Shown in pieces: positions 29,501 through 38,784 of a stretch of DNA of 60,413 nt. The translations under genes were made by a program, and so were the position numbers. The notes below the pieces were generated by a model. That model saw only the letters and a list, made by a program, of their open reading frames with translations, made no database searches and was not told where the DNA came from. This stretch comes from Erwinia typographi (GTDB lineage Bacteria > Pseudomonadota > Gammaproteobacteria > Enterobacterales > Enterobacteriaceae): positions 1 to 60,413 of the forward strand of contig NZ_JRUQ01000005.1 in the NCBI RefSeq assembly GCF_000773975.1. Reading direction: 5' to 3'. Numbering within the stretch: position 1 is the stretch's first letter; the number at the start of each line of letters is the position of its first letter.

Positions 29501-30001
29501 CGCGCCGCGGGTGGCGTATTCTCCGTGCTCCATCACCTGGTCAACGTGGCGATAGCCGGCCTGCTCAAGCTGGCTGCGCAGCGTATCCCGCGAGAGCCGC
29601 TGGCCTTTCTGCATAACCAGCGCGTGGCCGTGCAGGAAGCTGTGCGGGCATACGCGCTGCATCAGCGTATTCACCGGCAAAATCAGGATGCCGCGCTCAA
29701 GCGTGGGCAACTGATAAAGCGTAGAAAGGCGGGATGAAATGATCTCCTGATGCGGCGAAAAGCTGTCGAAAGGCAGCGTTTCCCAGTCGGCCAGGGTCAT
29801 TACCGGCTCATCGGTAAACTGTTTGATTTCATCATGCAGGCGGAGGGCATTTTGCATGTCGGGGGCAATTAACATCACCGGGCCACGATGGCGTTCGATG
29901 ATTTCCGCGCATTCCACTGCACAGGCAGCGCCGGTCAGTTGCCCTAACTGGCGCTGTTCACCTGCTTTCACGGGCAGGGCGTATCGGGTGTGTTCAGGCA
30001 T
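26558..30001 (-). CDS. mfd: Transcription-repair coupling factor Mfd
   Basis: Mfd removes RNA polymerase stalled at lesions and recruits UvrA. The 1147 residues show the family order: UvrB-like N-terminal module with the UvrA-binding region, RNAP-interacting domain (LVHLEHGVGRYMGL at about 480-490), translocase with Walker A GDVGFGKTEVAMRAA and DEEH box (IVDEEHRFGVRHKE), RecG-type motif (TIIETGIDIPTANTII, QLRGRVGRSHHQA), and a C-terminal regulatory domain. The E. coli protein has 1148. The reverse strand is open over most of the gene, which is a shadow effect of GC-rich codons. Confidence 0.98.
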   Translation of the reverse strand: MPEHTRYALPVKAGEQRQLGQLTGAACAVECAEIIERHRGPVMLIAPDMQNALRLHDEIKQFTDEPVMTLADWETLPFDSFSPHQEIISSRLSTLYQLPTLERGILILPVNTLMQRVCPHSFLHGHALVMQKGQRLSRDTLRSQLEQAGYRHVDQVMEHGEYATRGALLDLYPMGSDQPYRIDFFDDEIDSLRLFDVDSQRTLEEVPAVNLLPAHEFPTDKAAIELFRSQWREHFDVRRESEHIYQQVSKGTLPTGIEYWQPLFFDRPLPALFSYLPENTLIVNSGDLESSADRFLLDVTSRFESRRVDPMRPLLSPEKLWLRTDELFSELKKWPRVQLKTEALPEKAANTNLNYQVLPDLAVQAQAKAPLDTLRRFLETFPGPVVFSVESEGRREALQELLARIKIIPKAVHTLAQAESAGHYLMIGSSEKGFIDALRERALICEGDLLGERVSRRRQDNRRTINPDVLIRNLAELHPGQPVVHLEHGVGRYMGLTTLETGGITAEYLMLTYAGDAKLYVPVSSLHLISRYAGGADENAPLHKLGSDAWSRARQKAAEKVRDVAAELLDIYAQRAAKAGFAFKHNREQYQLFCESFPFETTVDQAQAINAVLSDMCQPLAMDRLVCGDVGFGKTEVAMRAAFLAVENHKQVAVLVPTTLLAQQHYDNFRDRFANWPVRIEMLSRFRTAKEQAQILEQAKEGKIDILIGTHKLLANEIKWRDLGLLIVDEEHRFGVRHKERIKAMRADVDILTLTATPIPRTLNMAMSGMRDLSIIATPPARRLAVKTFVREFDDLVVREAILREVLRGGQVYYLYNDVENIEKAANRLAGLVPEARVAIGHGQMRERQLERVMNDFHHQRFNVLVCTTIIETGIDIPTANTIIIERADHFGLAQLHQLRGRVGRSHHQAYAWLLTPHPKAMTSDAHKRLEAIASLEDLGAGFALATHDLEIRGAGELLGEDQSGQMETIGFSLYMELLENAVDALKEGREPSLEDLTNSQTDIELRMPSLLPDDFIPDVNTRLSFYKRIASAQEEGELEDLKVELIDRFGLLPDAARNLLDIAALRLVAKKIGIRRVEASEKGGFIEFAEKNLANPGWLIGLLQKDPQHWRLDGPTKIKFIRDLAERKVRMKWVRDFMAQVLANAA

Positions 30002-30077
30002 AATCAGTCAGACGGTCTCTTCGCAAAATGGAGAGCAGGGAACGATTCGTTCCCCTTCAGCTAACCGGAGTATACCT

Positions 30078-30287
30078 TTATTTCGGTGATTGTTGAGTGT
30101 AGTGCATTCTGGGTCGGTCAATGTTTGCCCAAACCAGCTCGTTTTCGCCGTGATAGCTGTGGTTACCGTCATCCCATTTAACGTAATAGCCCGCCGGGCT
30201 GTCGCCCTGTTCGAACACATTGACGATCATTCCTTTAATGTCACCCGTTTTATGTCTCACAATGCTGCCTTTAGGATATTTAGACAT
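30078..30287 (-). CDS. Small conserved-looking protein between mfd and lolC, unknown function
   Basis: A 69-residue protein beginning MSKYPKGSIVRHKTGDIKGM with a likely small beta-barrel pattern (KGMIVNVFE, GYYVKWDDGNHSY, ENELVWAN) that recalls Tudor/SH3-like or YodC-type (DUF2158) domains. I cannot name it. The start at 30287 has AGGAG eight bases upstream; a GTG nine bases earlier would leave no room for a binding site. It runs in the same direction as mfd and ends 76 bp before it. Confidence 0.7.
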   Translation of the reverse strand: MSKYPKGSIVRHKTGDIKGMIVNVFEQGDSPAGYYVKWDDGNHSYHGENELVWANIDRPRMHYTQQSPK

Positions 30288-30559
30288 CTTTACCACTCCT
30301 GCGCTGACTCTGCGGCGATATTGCTAGTACAGTATGAACTTCCTCAGAAAAAGGGTGATATCAGTTTATGTCGATTAGTGGGTAATAATTGCGCAATTAG
30401 CGTGGTTTTTTTAGGCGATATCGGCGCAATGGGGCGCGCTGTTGCCTTTGCTGACAAAACAAAGCAGCGGAGTCAGCAGCTTAGAGGTTCCATAACGCCG
30501 GGCTAACCTTTATTATCTTCGATCACTTTTTGCTAACGCTTTGCCAGAAGACGGATTAC

Positions 30560-31759
30560 ATGTATCAACCTGTCGCGTTATTTATCGGTCTGCGCTATAT
30601 GCGTGGACGAGCTTCAGACCGCTTCGGTCGGTTTGTATCCTGGCTCTCCGCTATCGGCATTACGCTTGGCGTACTGGCGCTGGTCACCGTCCTGTCGGTG
30701 ATGAACGGCTTTGAGCATGAGCTGGAAAAGAGCACCCTTAACCTGATGCCTCAGGCGCTGATCTCCAGTGACAAAGGCTCAATCAACCCGCAGCAGGTTC
30801 CGCCAGCCTCACTCGCCCTTGAGGGGGTCAAAAAGATCACGCCGCTGACCACCGGCGATGTGGTGCTGCAAAGCGCCCGCAGCGTTGGCGTTGGCGTGAT
30901 GCTGGGGATTAATCCGGATGAACCGGACCCGCTGTCGCCTTATCTGGTTAACGTCAGGCAGAACGATCTGCAGGCGGGTCAGTACCATGTGATTATCGGC
31001 GAGCAGCTTGCCAGCCAGCTTGGCGTCAAGCGCGGTGAACAGCTGCGCCTGATGGTGCCTTCGGCCAGCCAGTTCACGCCGATGGGCCGTTTACCCAGCC
31101 AGCGCCTGTTTACGGTAATCGGCACCTTTGCCGCCAACAGCGAGGTGGATGGCTATCAGATTCTGGTCAATCAGCAGGATGCCTCCCGCCTGATGCGCTA
31201 TCCGCTGGGCAACATCACCGGCTGGCGTCTGTGGCTGGATAAGCCGCTGCAGGTCGATACGCTCAGCCAGCAAAAGCTGCCGGCAGGGCTGGTGTGGAAA
31301 GACTGGCGCGAGCGCAAAGGCGAGCTGTTCCAGGCCGTGCGCATGGAGAAAAACATGATGGGGCTGCTGCTCAGCCTGATCGTGGCCGTGGCGGCGTTTA
31401 ACATTATCACCTCGCTTGGCCTGCTGATCATGGAGAAGCAGGGTGAGGTCGCCATCCTGCAAACGCAGGGGCTAACCCGTAGGCAGATTGTGATGGTGTT
31501 TATGGTGCAGGGCGCGACGGCCGGCATCGTCGGCTCCGTGCTGGGCGCGCTGCTGGGCGTGCTGCTGGCAAGCCAGCTGAATAACCTGATGCCGCTGATT
31601 GGCGCGTTCCTTGACGGCGCGGCCCTGCCGGTAGAGATTTCCATTCCGCAAGTGATCACCATTGTGGTGACGGCGATGGTCGTGGCGCTGCTGTCCACGC
31701 TGTATCCTTCCTGGCGCGCCGCCGCCGTTCAACCCGCTGAGGCTTTACGTTATGAGTAA
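30560..31759 (+). CDS. lolC: Lipoprotein-releasing ABC transporter permease LolC
   Basis: LolC pairs with LolE and LolD to extract lipoproteins from the inner membrane and hand them to LolA. 399 residues: one N-terminal membrane helix (about 25-48: [21 protein letters not shown]), a large periplasmic domain that carries the LolA-binding hook, and three C-terminal helices ending [16 protein letters not shown]. The start at 30560 ([13 protein letters not shown]) equals E. coli; an ATG at 30530 in the same frame has no support. Overlaps lolD by 8 bp. Confidence 0.97.
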   Translation: MYQPVALFIGLRYMRGRASDRFGRFVSWLSAIGITLGVLALVTVLSVMNGFEHELEKSTLNLMPQALISSDKGSINPQQVPPASLALEGVKKITPLTTGDVVLQSARSVGVGVMLGINPDEPDPLSPYLVNVRQNDLQAGQYHVIIGEQLASQLGVKRGEQLRLMVPSASQFTPMGRLPSQRLFTVIGTFAANSEVDGYQILVNQQDASRLMRYPLGNITGWRLWLDKPLQVDTLSQQKLPAGLVWKDWRERKGELFQAVRMEKNMMGLLLSLIVAVAAFNIITSLGLLIMEKQGEVAILQTQGLTRRQIVMVFMVQGATAGIVGSVLGALLGVLLASQLNNLMPLIGAFLDGAALPVEISIPQVITIVVTAMVVALLSTLYPSWRAAAVQPAEALRYE

Positions 31760-32456
31760 CCCGATTCTGTTGCAGTGCGACAACCTGTGCAAGCGCTATC
31801 AGGAAGGCAGCGTCCAGACCGACGTGCTGCGTAATGTCTCGTTCAGCGTGGCGCCGGGCGAGATGATGGCGATTGTCGGCAGCTCCGGCTCCGGTAAAAG
31901 TACCCTGATGCACCTGCTGGGCGGGCTGGACACGCCGACTTCCGGCGACGTGGTGTTTAACGGTAGCTCCCTCAACGGCATGAGCTCCGCAGCCAAAGCC
32001 GAGCTGCGCAACCGCGAGCTGGGCTTTATCTATCAGTTCCACCACCTGCTGCCGGACTTTAGCGCGCTGGAGAACGTGGCGATGCCGCTGCTGATCGGCA
32101 GGGCGGGCAAGGCGGAGGCCCAGGCGAAAGCGCTGGAGATGCTAACGGCCGTAGGCCTGGATAAGCGCGCGGCGCACCGGCCGTCCGAACTTTCTGGCGG
32201 CGAGCGTCAGCGCGTGGCAATCGCCCGCGCGCTGGTCAACAATCCGCGGCTGGTGCTGGCGGATGAGCCTACCGGCAACCTGGATGCCCGCAATGCGGAC
32301 GCCATTTTCGATCTGCTCGGCGAGCTGAACGTGCGTCAGGGCACCGCTTTCCTGGTGGTGACCCACGATCTGCACCTGGCTAAGCGCCTGAACCGCCAGA
32401 TGGAGATGCGGGACGGCCAGCTCAGCGGGGATGTGACCCTGGCAGGAATAGCGTAA
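31752..32456 (+). CDS. lolD: Lipoprotein-releasing ABC transporter ATPase LolD
   Basis: The ATPase of the LolCDE exporter, 234 residues. Walker [20 protein letters not shown] (from about residue 42), the Lol-specific Q-loop region [16 protein letters not shown], the ABC signature [15 protein letters not shown], Walker [13 protein letters not shown] and the H-loop VVTHD are all visible. Its start overlaps the end of lolC and its stop overlaps the lolE ATG (TAATG), so the three are translationally coupled. Confidence 0.98.
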   Translation: MSNPILLQCDNLCKRYQEGSVQTDVLRNVSFSVAPGEMMAIVGSSGSGKSTLMHLLGGLDTPTSGDVVFNGSSLNGMSSAAKAELRNRELGFIYQFHHLLPDFSALENVAMPLLIGRAGKAEAQAKALEMLTAVGLDKRAAHRPSELSGGERQRVAIARALVNNPRLVLADEPTGNLDARNADAIFDLLGELNVRQGTAFLVVTHDLHLAKRLNRQMEMRDGQLSGDVTLAGIA

Positions 32457-33700
32457 TGGCGGGCAATCTCTCACTTCTGCTCGGCCTGCGCTTCAGCCGG
32501 GGCCGCCGTCGCAGCGGCATGGTGTCGCTCATTTCAGTGATCTCCACCGTGGGCATTGCGCTGGGCGTGGCGGTGCTGATCGTCGGCCTCAGCGCGATGA
32601 ACGGCTTCGAACGCGAGCTGAACAACCGCATTCTGGCCGTGGTTCCGCATGGTGAAATCGAACCGGTCAATCAGCCGTTTACCGGCTGGCAGGCGTTGCT
32701 GCCGAAGGTCGAGCAGGTGAAAGGCATTGCCGCCGCCGCGCCCTACATCAACTTTACCGGCCTTATCGAAAGCGGCACTAAGCTACAGGCGATTCAGCTG
32801 AAGGGCGTGGACCCGCAGCAGGAAAGCAAGCTTAGCGCGCTGCCCCGCTGGGTGCAGAATAATGCCTGGCAAAGCTTTGCCGCGGGTAAGCAGCAAATCA
32901 TTCTGGGACAGGGCGTGGCGAACAGTCTGAACCTGAAGCAGGGCGACTGGCTGACCGTCATGATCCCCAACAGCGACCCGCAGCATAAGTTGCTGCAACC
33001 CAAACGCATACGCCTCCAGGTTAGCGGCATTCTGGCGCTCAGCGGCCAGTTGGATCACAGCCTGGCGCTGGTCCCGCTGACCGATGCGCAGCAGTATCTG
33101 GACATGGGTGACAACGTCACGGGCATTGCGCTGAAGATGAACGACCCGTTTGCGGCTCAAAAGCTGGTGCGGGACGCTGGCGAAGTCACCCACTCATATG
33201 TCTATATTCGCAGCTGGATCGGCACTTATGGCTACATGTACCGCGATATTCAGATGATCCGCGCCATTATGTATCTGGCAATGGTGCTGGTGATTGGCGT
33301 AGCCTGCTTCAATATTGTCTCCACGCTGGTGATGGCGGTAAAGGACAAGAGCGGCGATATTGCGGTATTACGCACGCTGGGCGCGAAGGATGGGCTGATC
33401 CGCGCTATCTTTGTCTGGTACGGGCTGATGGCCGGGCTGGTGGGCAGCGTCAGCGGCGTGGTAGTGGGCGTGCTTGCCGCGTTTAACCTTACGCCGATCG
33501 TTCGCGGAATTGAAACCTTAACCGGCTACCATTTTCTGTCGGGCGATATCTACTTTATCGACTTCCTGCCTACGGAAGTTCACTGGATGGATGTGGCGAT
33601 CGTGCTGGTCACGTCGCTGGTGCTGAGCCTGATCGCCAGCTGGTATCCGGCGAGACGAGCCAGTCGCATCGACCCGGCTCGCGTACTGAGCGGACAATAG
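32456..33700 (+). CDS. lolE: Lipoprotein-releasing ABC transporter permease LolE
   Basis: Second permease of LolCDE; in E. coli LolE is the subunit that binds the lipoprotein substrate. 414 residues with the same plan as LolC: N-terminal helix ([21 protein letters not shown]), periplasmic domain, and three C-terminal helices ([20 protein letters not shown], then [16 protein letters not shown], and the last near [19 protein letters not shown]). It starts at the TAATG overlap with lolD and is 4 bp from nagK. Confidence 0.97.
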   Translation: MAGNLSLLLGLRFSRGRRRSGMVSLISVISTVGIALGVAVLIVGLSAMNGFERELNNRILAVVPHGEIEPVNQPFTGWQALLPKVEQVKGIAAAAPYINFTGLIESGTKLQAIQLKGVDPQQESKLSALPRWVQNNAWQSFAAGKQQIILGQGVANSLNLKQGDWLTVMIPNSDPQHKLLQPKRIRLQVSGILALSGQLDHSLALVPLTDAQQYLDMGDNVTGIALKMNDPFAAQKLVRDAGEVTHSYVYIRSWIGTYGYMYRDIQMIRAIMYLAMVLVIGVACFNIVSTLVMAVKDKSGDIAVLRTLGAKDGLIRAIFVWYGLMAGLVGSVSGVVVGVLAAFNLTPIVRGIETLTGYHFLSGDIYFIDFLPTEVHWMDVAIVLVTSLVLSLIASWYPARRASRIDPARVLSGQ

Positions 33701-33704
33701 CGCA

Positions 33705-34616
33705 ATGTATTACGGCTTTGACGTCGGCGGCAGCAAAATTGCTCTGGGAGTCTACAACCTCCAGCGTCAGCAGGTGTGGACGCAGCGGGTAGCGACGCCA
33801 AAAAATGATTATCAGGCGCTGCTGGATGTGCTGACGTCGTTAACGCAACAGGCCGATGCGTTTTGCGGTGAGCAGGGCAGCGTTGGCCTTGGCATACCCG
33901 GCATCCCGATACCGGATGATGGCACGCTGTTTAGCGCCAACCTGCCAGCGGCGACGGGCAGGATGCTACAGGCCGATCTTAGCCGGCGTCTTGGCCGTGA
34001 AGTGAGAATTGACAATGACGCCAACTGCTTTGCGCTGTCAGAAGCCTGGGACGATGAATTTCAGGCTTACCCGGTGGTGATGGGATTAATCCTTGGCACC
34101 GGAGTTGGCGGCGGGCTGATCGTCGACGGCAGGCCCGTGACAGGCCGCAATTATGTTGTCGGCGAGTTTGGTCATGTTCGCCTGCCTCTCGACGCTTTGG
34201 CGGTGCTGGGGCACGGCATTGAGCAGCCGCAGTGCGGCTGCGGCAAGAAAGGGTGCGTGGATTCCTGGCTGTCGGGGTCGGGATTCTCCCGCCTCTGGCA
34301 ACTGCATAATCAGCAGGCTCTCAGTGCGCCTGAGATTATCTCCCGCTATTATCAGGGAGACCAGCAGGCGATCGCCCACACCGAGCGTTACCGGGATCTG
34401 CTGGCGGTTTGCCTGGGCAACCTACTGACGCTGGTGGATCCGCATCTGGTGGTGCTGGGCGGTGGATTGTCTAATTTCGACGCGCTGCATGACGGCCTGG
34501 CGGAGCGGGTAAGACCGCATCTGCTGCCGGTCGCCAAACCGCCGAGGTTTGAAAAAGCGCGTCACGGAGACGCAGGGGGAATGCGCGGTGCCGCATTCCT
34601 GCACGTTAAGGAATAG
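33705..34616 (+). CDS. nagK: N-acetyl-D-glucosamine kinase NagK
   Basis: NagK phosphorylates GlcNAc freed during wall recycling, for instance by NagZ in the same window. ROK-family kinase, 303 residues: [19 protein letters not shown]-binding start, [13 protein letters not shown] with the catalytic Asp, [12 protein letters not shown], and the zinc motif [15 protein letters not shown]. It directly follows lolE (4 bp) and precedes cobB (6 bp), the conserved lolCDE-nagK-cobB order. Confidence 0.96.
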   Translation: MYYGFDVGGSKIALGVYNLQRQQVWTQRVATPKNDYQALLDVLTSLTQQADAFCGEQGSVGLGIPGIPIPDDGTLFSANLPAATGRMLQADLSRRLGREVRIDNDANCFALSEAWDDEFQAYPVVMGLILGTGVGGGLIVDGRPVTGRNYVVGEFGHVRLPLDALAVLGHGIEQPQCGCGKKGCVDSWLSGSGFSRLWQLHNQQALSAPEIISRYYQGDQQAIAHTERYRDLLAVCLGNLLTLVDPHLVVLGGGLSNFDALHDGLAERVRPHLLPVAKPPRFEKARHGDAGGMRGAAFLHVKE

Positions 34617-34622
34617 AGGATT

Positions 34623-35459
34623 ATGATGCGTACACCCCGCCGCCGACTGCGGCTGGCACGTTACAAAAAGACCCGACGTCAGGTGCATCAGCGTTTTCGC
34701 CAGCGCATTTTTGAGCGAGACCGCAACCTTGAGATCGCCCGTCACCCGCTGCCTCGGGTGGTGGTGCTGACCGGCGCTGGCATTTCGGCCGAGTCCGGTA
34801 TCCGTACTTTCCGCGCGGCCGACGGCCTGTGGGAAGATCACAAAGTGGAGGATGTCGCCACGCCGGAGGGGTTTGCGCGGGACCCTGAGCAGGTGCAGGC
34901 ATTTTATAACGCCCGTCGCCGCCAGCTGCAGGAACCGGTCATTAAGCCCAATGCCGCTCACGAGGCGCTGGCCGAGCTGGAAGCCGCGCTGGGCGATCAT
35001 TTCCTGCTGGTGACGCAGAATATCGATAATCTCCATGAGCGGGCGGGCAACAGCCATGTGATCCACATGCATGGCGAACTGCTGAAGGTGCGCTGCGCCA
35101 CCAGCGGTCAGATCCTGCACTGGGTCGATGACGTTAAGCCTGACGATCGCTGCCACTGCTGCCAGTTCCCTTCGCTGCTGCGCCCGCACGTCGTCTGGTT
35201 TGGCGAAATGCCGCTACAGATGGACGAGATTTATGCCGCGCTTAGCGAGGCCGACTATTTTGTGGCGATTGGCACCTCAGGGCACGTCTATCCCGCCGCT
35301 GGCTTTGTGCATGAGGCGAAGTTGCAGGGGGCGCGCACCGTTGAGCTGAATCTGGAACCCAGCCAGGTTGGCAGCGAATTCGAAGAGAAAGAGTACGGAT
35401 TAGCGAGTGAGGTGGTGCCGAAGTTTGTGCAAAACCTGCTGGCAAAAATAAGCCGTTAA
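34623..35459 (+). CDS. cobB: NAD-dependent protein deacylase CobB (sirtuin)
   Basis: CobB removes acetyl and succinyl groups from lysines, for example activating acetyl-CoA synthetase. The 278-residue form has the basic N-terminal extension ([20 protein letters not shown]) known from the long E. coli form, then the Rossmann core: [26 protein letters not shown], the catalytic His in [11 protein letters not shown], and [12 protein letters not shown]. Zinc site: the CRC/CHCC cysteines. Two adjacent ATG (34623, 34626) follow AGAGG; the second has better spacing. Confidence 0.96.
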   Translation: MMRTPRRRLRLARYKKTRRQVHQRFRQRIFERDRNLEIARHPLPRVVVLTGAGISAESGIRTFRAADGLWEDHKVEDVATPEGFARDPEQVQAFYNARRRQLQEPVIKPNAAHEALAELEAALGDHFLLVTQNIDNLHERAGNSHVIHMHGELLKVRCATSGQILHWVDDVKPDDRCHCCQFPSLLRPHVVWFGEMPLQMDEIYAALSEADYFVAIGTSGHVYPAAGFVHEAKLQGARTVELNLEPSQVGSEFEEKEYGLASEVVPKFVQNLLAKISR

Positions 35460-35493
35460 TTCGACCGCCGCTAACGCCTGTCATTTTACGGTA

Positions 35494-35513
35494 GCCCCTG
35501 GCAGCACAGGGGC
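35494..35513. terminator. Hairpin between convergent cobB and benE
   Basis: GCCCCTG / CAGGGGC with a six-base loop between two convergent stops, no T-run. Only a possible terminator. Confidence 0.35.
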
Positions 35514-35520
35514 CAGCCGT

Positions 35521-36705
35521 TCACCCGCGCTTTTTCTGCGGCAGGGAAAGGAGCAGATGAGCCATTACGCCGCCCACCAGTCCCCAGAACGCCGCGCCCA
35601 CGCCAAGCAAAGTCAAACCGCAAGCGGTAATCAGAAAGGTAATGACCGCCGCCTCACGCTGTTTCTCGTCTGCCAGCGCACGCTGAAGGCTGCCAGCAAT
35701 GGTCCCCAGCAGAGCAAGACCGGCCACGGTATGGATCAGCGCCGGAGGCAGCGCGCTGAACAGCTGGCCGATAGCGCCGCCGAATAAACCCGCCAGCAGA
35801 TAGAAAAAGCCTGCGCAGGCCGCGCCCCAGTACCGCCGCTGCGGATCGGCATTCACCTCCGGTCCCATACAGATGGCGGCGGTGATGGCCGCGATACAGA
35901 CGGAGAAGCCACCAAACGGAGCGAGAAGCAGCGAAGTCAGCCCGGTCCAGCCAATCAGCGGGGAAACCGGCGTGGTATAGCCTGCCGCCTTCAGCGTAGC
36001 GATACCTGGCGCATTTTGTGACGCCATCGTTACCACAAAAAATGGGATGCCGATCCCCAGCAGCGTTGAAAGCGTGAAATGCGGCGCGATAAACTGCGGC
36101 AGAGCAAAGGTCAGTGGCTGCGGTGAGAAGTGGATCTCGCCGCTAAGCCCGGCGATTAGCAGGCCGACAATCAGCGTCAGCACGATGGCGTAGCGAGGCA
36201 AAAAACGCTTCGCCAGCAGATACGCCAGGCACATGCCGCCGGCCAGCGGAAAGTCGAGCTTCAGCGCGCCAAACGCCTCCAGGCCAAAGCGCAGCAGAAT
36301 CCCGGCAAGCATGGCGGCTGAGATGGCCTGAGGAATGTAGTTCATCAGCCGGGCAAACAGGCCGGTTACCCCGCAGAGGAAAATCAGCCCTGAAGCAAAG
36401 ATAAACACGCCGATCGCCTCGGCAATCGGCGTGCCCGGCAGGCTGGTCACCAGCAGCGCCGCGCCGGGCGTTGACCAGGCGGTCAGGATCGGCGCACGGT
36501 AGTACAGCGACAGGCACAGCGAGGTCAGGCCCATCGCCAGCCCCAGCATACTCAGCCAGCCGCCAATTTGCAGCTCAGAAGCGCCAGCCGCTCCCGCCGC
36601 CTGAAAAATGATCGCCGCTGAGCTGGTGTAGCCCACCAGTACCGCGACAAACCCGGCCACCACGGCGGGGAAGGTCAGATGACGAAAAGAGAAGGGCGGG
36701 CGCAT
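35521..36705 (-). CDS. ydcO: BenE-family benzoate/H+ symporter-type membrane protein (YdcO-like)
   Basis: An inner-membrane carrier with about 11-12 hydrophobic segments over 394 residues (for example FPAVVAGFVAVLVGYTSSAA and AAVITFLITACGLTLLGVG). It belongs to the BenE family, named for benzoate uptake in Acinetobacter; the E. coli member YdcO sits beside ydcN/sutR as this one sits beside its homologue. The start at 36705 (MRPPFSFRHLTF) places the promoter/operator upstream; an in-frame ATG at 36735 would lie inside the operator. Substrate unproven. Confidence 0.87.
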   Translation of the reverse strand: MRPPFSFRHLTFPAVVAGFVAVLVGYTSSAAIIFQAAGAAGASELQIGGWLSMLGLAMGLTSLCLSLYYRAPILTAWSTPGAALLVTSLPGTPIAEAIGVFIFASGLIFLCGVTGLFARLMNYIPQAISAAMLAGILLRFGLEAFGALKLDFPLAGGMCLAYLLAKRFLPRYAIVLTLIVGLLIAGLSGEIHFSPQPLTFALPQFIAPHFTLSTLLGIGIPFFVVTMASQNAPGIATLKAAGYTTPVSPLIGWTGLTSLLLAPFGGFSVCIAAITAAICMGPEVNADPQRRYWGAACAGFFYLLAGLFGGAIGQLFSALPPALIHTVAGLALLGTIAGSLQRALADEKQREAAVITFLITACGLTLLGVGAAFWGLVGGVMAHLLLSLPQKKRG

Positions 36706-36717
36706 AGCAGTGTCCGT

Positions 36718-36764
36718 TTGTACGTTATAACGCACAAGCTAACACTGTGCGTTATAACGTACAA
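36718..36764. promoter_or_regulatory. Large two-arm operator between benE/ydcO and the sutR-type regulator
   Basis: TTGTACGTTATAACGCACA (36718-36736) and its exact reverse complement (36746-36764) flank a nine-base spacer. Each arm has a smaller palindrome CGTTATAACG at its centre, so two dimer sites 28 bp apart form one symmetrical structure. TATACT at 36769-36774 is a probable -10 for the regulator gene. The site should bind the XRE-family regulator and control both divergent genes. Confidence 0.8.
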
Positions 36765-36799
36765 GCGCTATACTGGCTTGATTAACGATGGGAGGAAGG

Positions 36800-37363
36800 A
36801 TGGGGCCGGATCTGGGAGAAACGCTGAAAGCGCTGCGCACCTTGCGGGAATGGAGCCTGACGCAGGCGGCAGAACGGACGGGCGTCAGCAAAGCCATGCT
36901 CGGGCAGATCGAACGCGGCGAGTCCAGCCCGACGGTGGCTACGCTATGGAAAATCGCCACCGGCTTCAACGTTCCGTTCTCCCGCTTTTTTTCCGCCCCG
37001 GCGCCGCAGGCCGCCACGGTCGTGCAGCGCAGCGGCGCTGTCGCCAGCTGGCAACAGCAGAGCGGCAGTATGCAGGTCACGCCGCTGTTTCCTTTTGACC
37101 CGCAGCTCGGGTTTGACATGCTCGCCATTGTGCTGGCCGCCGGTGCCTCCAGCCACTCCTCCGCCCACGATCGCGGCGTAATTGAGCATGTGCTGGTTAT
37201 TTCCGGCACGCTGAGGCTGGCGGTTAATGAAGAGTGGCATACGCTTGAAGCCGGAGAAGGGTTACGCTTCCAGGCGGACTGCCCGCACTGCTATCGCAAC
37301 GAGACCGGGCAGCCGGTTCACTTCCAGAGCCTGATCCACTATCCAGGCGGCGCAAAAGAGTAG
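36800..37363 (+). CDS. sutR: XRE-family regulator with cupin domain (SutR/YdcN-like)
   Basis: 187 residues: an N-terminal helix-turn-helix (about 8-62; WSLTQAAERTGVSKAMLGQIERGE, shared almost word for word with E. coli YdcN, in pieces) and a C-terminal cupin (about 100-180) with VIEHVLVISGTLRL and EAGEGLRFQADCPHCY. YdcN, renamed SutR, is linked to sulfur utilisation control in E. coli. The start at 36800 has GGAGG five bases upstream; ATG 36788 would precede that site. Divergent from the BenE-type carrier, its likely target, with a shared operator. Confidence 0.87.
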   Translation: MGPDLGETLKALRTLREWSLTQAAERTGVSKAMLGQIERGESSPTVATLWKIATGFNVPFSRFFSAPAPQAATVVQRSGAVASWQQQSGSMQVTPLFPFDPQLGFDMLAIVLAAGASSHSSAHDRGVIEHVLVISGTLRLAVNEEWHTLEAGEGLRFQADCPHCYRNETGQPVHFQSLIHYPGGAKE

Positions 37364-37468
37364 TTATCGGCATCGAAAGCACACAAATTCGTCACTGAAG
37401 TGACCTGACGCAATACTCTTGCAGGTGGGGTTCTACATACTACGCATTCGCATTCAGAGGGAAGGCAG

Positions 37469-38701
37469 ATGAATAAATTACTCGATCGCTTCTTAAACTA
37501 TGTTTCTTACGACACGCAGTCGAAAAGTCTGGCGCGCCATGTACCCAGTACCGAAGGGCAATGGCGGCTGGCTCGGGTGCTACAGGAAGAGCTGACAAGC
37601 CTGGGGCTGAGTGATATTACCCTTAGCGAGCATGGGATTCTGATGGCTACGCTGCCCGCCAACGTCAACTGGCCGGTGCCGACCATCGGCTTTATCTCCC
37701 ATATGGATACCTCGCCGGACTTCACGGCAAAACACGTTAATCCGCAGATTGTGGAGAACTACCGGGGCGGCGATATCGCGCTGGGCATGGGCGACGAGAT
37801 TTTATCGCCGGTGATGTTCCCGGTGCTGCACAGCCTGATTGGGCATACGCTGATCACCACCGACGGCAAATCGCTGCTGGGGGCGGATGATAAAGCGGGC
37901 ATCGCTGAAATTGTCACTGCGATGGTCCGACTGAAGCATGAAAATATCCCGCATGGCGATATCCGCATCGCCTTTACGCCGGATGAAGAGATTGGCAAAG
38001 GCACCAGCTGCTTCGACGTGGCCGCGTTTGGCGCCGAGTGGGGCTACACCGTTGACGGCGGCGGGATGGGGGAATTCGAGTATGAAAACTTCAACGCCGC
38101 TTCCGCCACGGTGAAAATTACCGGCAATAACGTCCATCCCGGCACGGCAAAGGGAGTGATGGTTAATGCACTGGATCTGGCTATGCGCTTCCACCAGGCG
38201 ATGCCGGAAAAAGAGGTGCCGGAATGCACCTCGGGTTATGAAGGGTTTTACCACCTGCACAGTATCAAAGGTAACGTGGACAAGGCGGAGTTGCATTACA
38301 TCATTCGCGACTTCGATTTTGCCGCCTTCACCGCCCGTAAGCAGAGGATGAAAGAGATTGCCGTCCAGCAGGCGAAGAGTTTACAGGCAGGCTGTGGCAT
38401 TGAGGTGCAGATCGACGACAGCTATTTCAACATGCGCGAGAAGGTGGAAGCGCACCCGCATATCGTTGAGCTGGCGCTTCAGGCGATGCGTGACTGCGAT
38501 ATTGAACCGGAAGTGAAGCCGATTCGCGGCGGTACGGACGGTGCGGCGCTCTCCTTCAAGGGGTTGCCGTGCCCGAACCTGTTTACCGGTGGCTACAACT
38601 ATCACGGCAAGCACGAGTTCGCCTCGCTGGATAATATGGAAAAAGCGGTGACGGTCATAATGCGCATTGCGTCGCTAACCGCCGGGCAGGCAAAAAAATA
38701 G
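37469..38701 (+). CDS. pepT: Peptidase T (aminotripeptidase)
   Basis: PepT removes the N-terminal residue of tripeptides in the cytoplasm. M20 metallopeptidase, 410 residues: zinc ligands in ISHMDTSPD (His78 region), [12 protein letters not shown], the catalytic Glu pair in [11 protein letters not shown], and [17 protein letters not shown] near the end. A dimerisation lid domain lies between about 200 and 320. GAGGGAAGGCAG precedes the ATG. In E. coli and Salmonella it is FNR-activated, but I see no clear FNR site here. Confidence 0.96.
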   Translation: MNKLLDRFLNYVSYDTQSKSLARHVPSTEGQWRLARVLQEELTSLGLSDITLSEHGILMATLPANVNWPVPTIGFISHMDTSPDFTAKHVNPQIVENYRGGDIALGMGDEILSPVMFPVLHSLIGHTLITTDGKSLLGADDKAGIAEIVTAMVRLKHENIPHGDIRIAFTPDEEIGKGTSCFDVAAFGAEWGYTVDGGGMGEFEYENFNAASATVKITGNNVHPGTAKGVMVNALDLAMRFHQAMPEKEVPECTSGYEGFYHLHSIKGNVDKAELHYIIRDFDFAAFTARKQRMKEIAVQQAKSLQAGCGIEVQIDDSYFNMREKVEAHPHIVELALQAMRDCDIEPEVKPIRGGTDGAALSFKGLPCPNLFTGGYNYHGKHEFASLDNMEKAVTVIMRIASLTAGQAKK

Positions 38702-38751
38702 CGGCCTGCTGCTATCGTTCCGGGCTGACTGCCGACGATCGGGGTTCTGAA

Positions 38752-38775
38752 GCGGGCGGATTGCAGCCCGCCCGC
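38752..38775. terminator. Hairpin between convergent pepT and roxA
   Basis: GCGGGCGG / CCGCCCGC with an eight-base loop 50 bp after pepT; no T-run, so only a weak terminator candidate. Confidence 0.35.
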
Positions 38776-38784
38776 AGCGAAAAA

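Noticed and set aside
27158..29737. Long open frame (859 codons) antisense to mfd
   Set aside because: It mirrors the mfd codon pattern; its translation is rich in Arg, Gln, His and Ala as antisense frames of GC-rich genes are, and mfd itself is unmistakable.
36739..37209. 156-codon minus-strand frame over the sutR-type gene
   Set aside because: Opposite a gene with a clear helix-turn-helix and cupin; no start signal.
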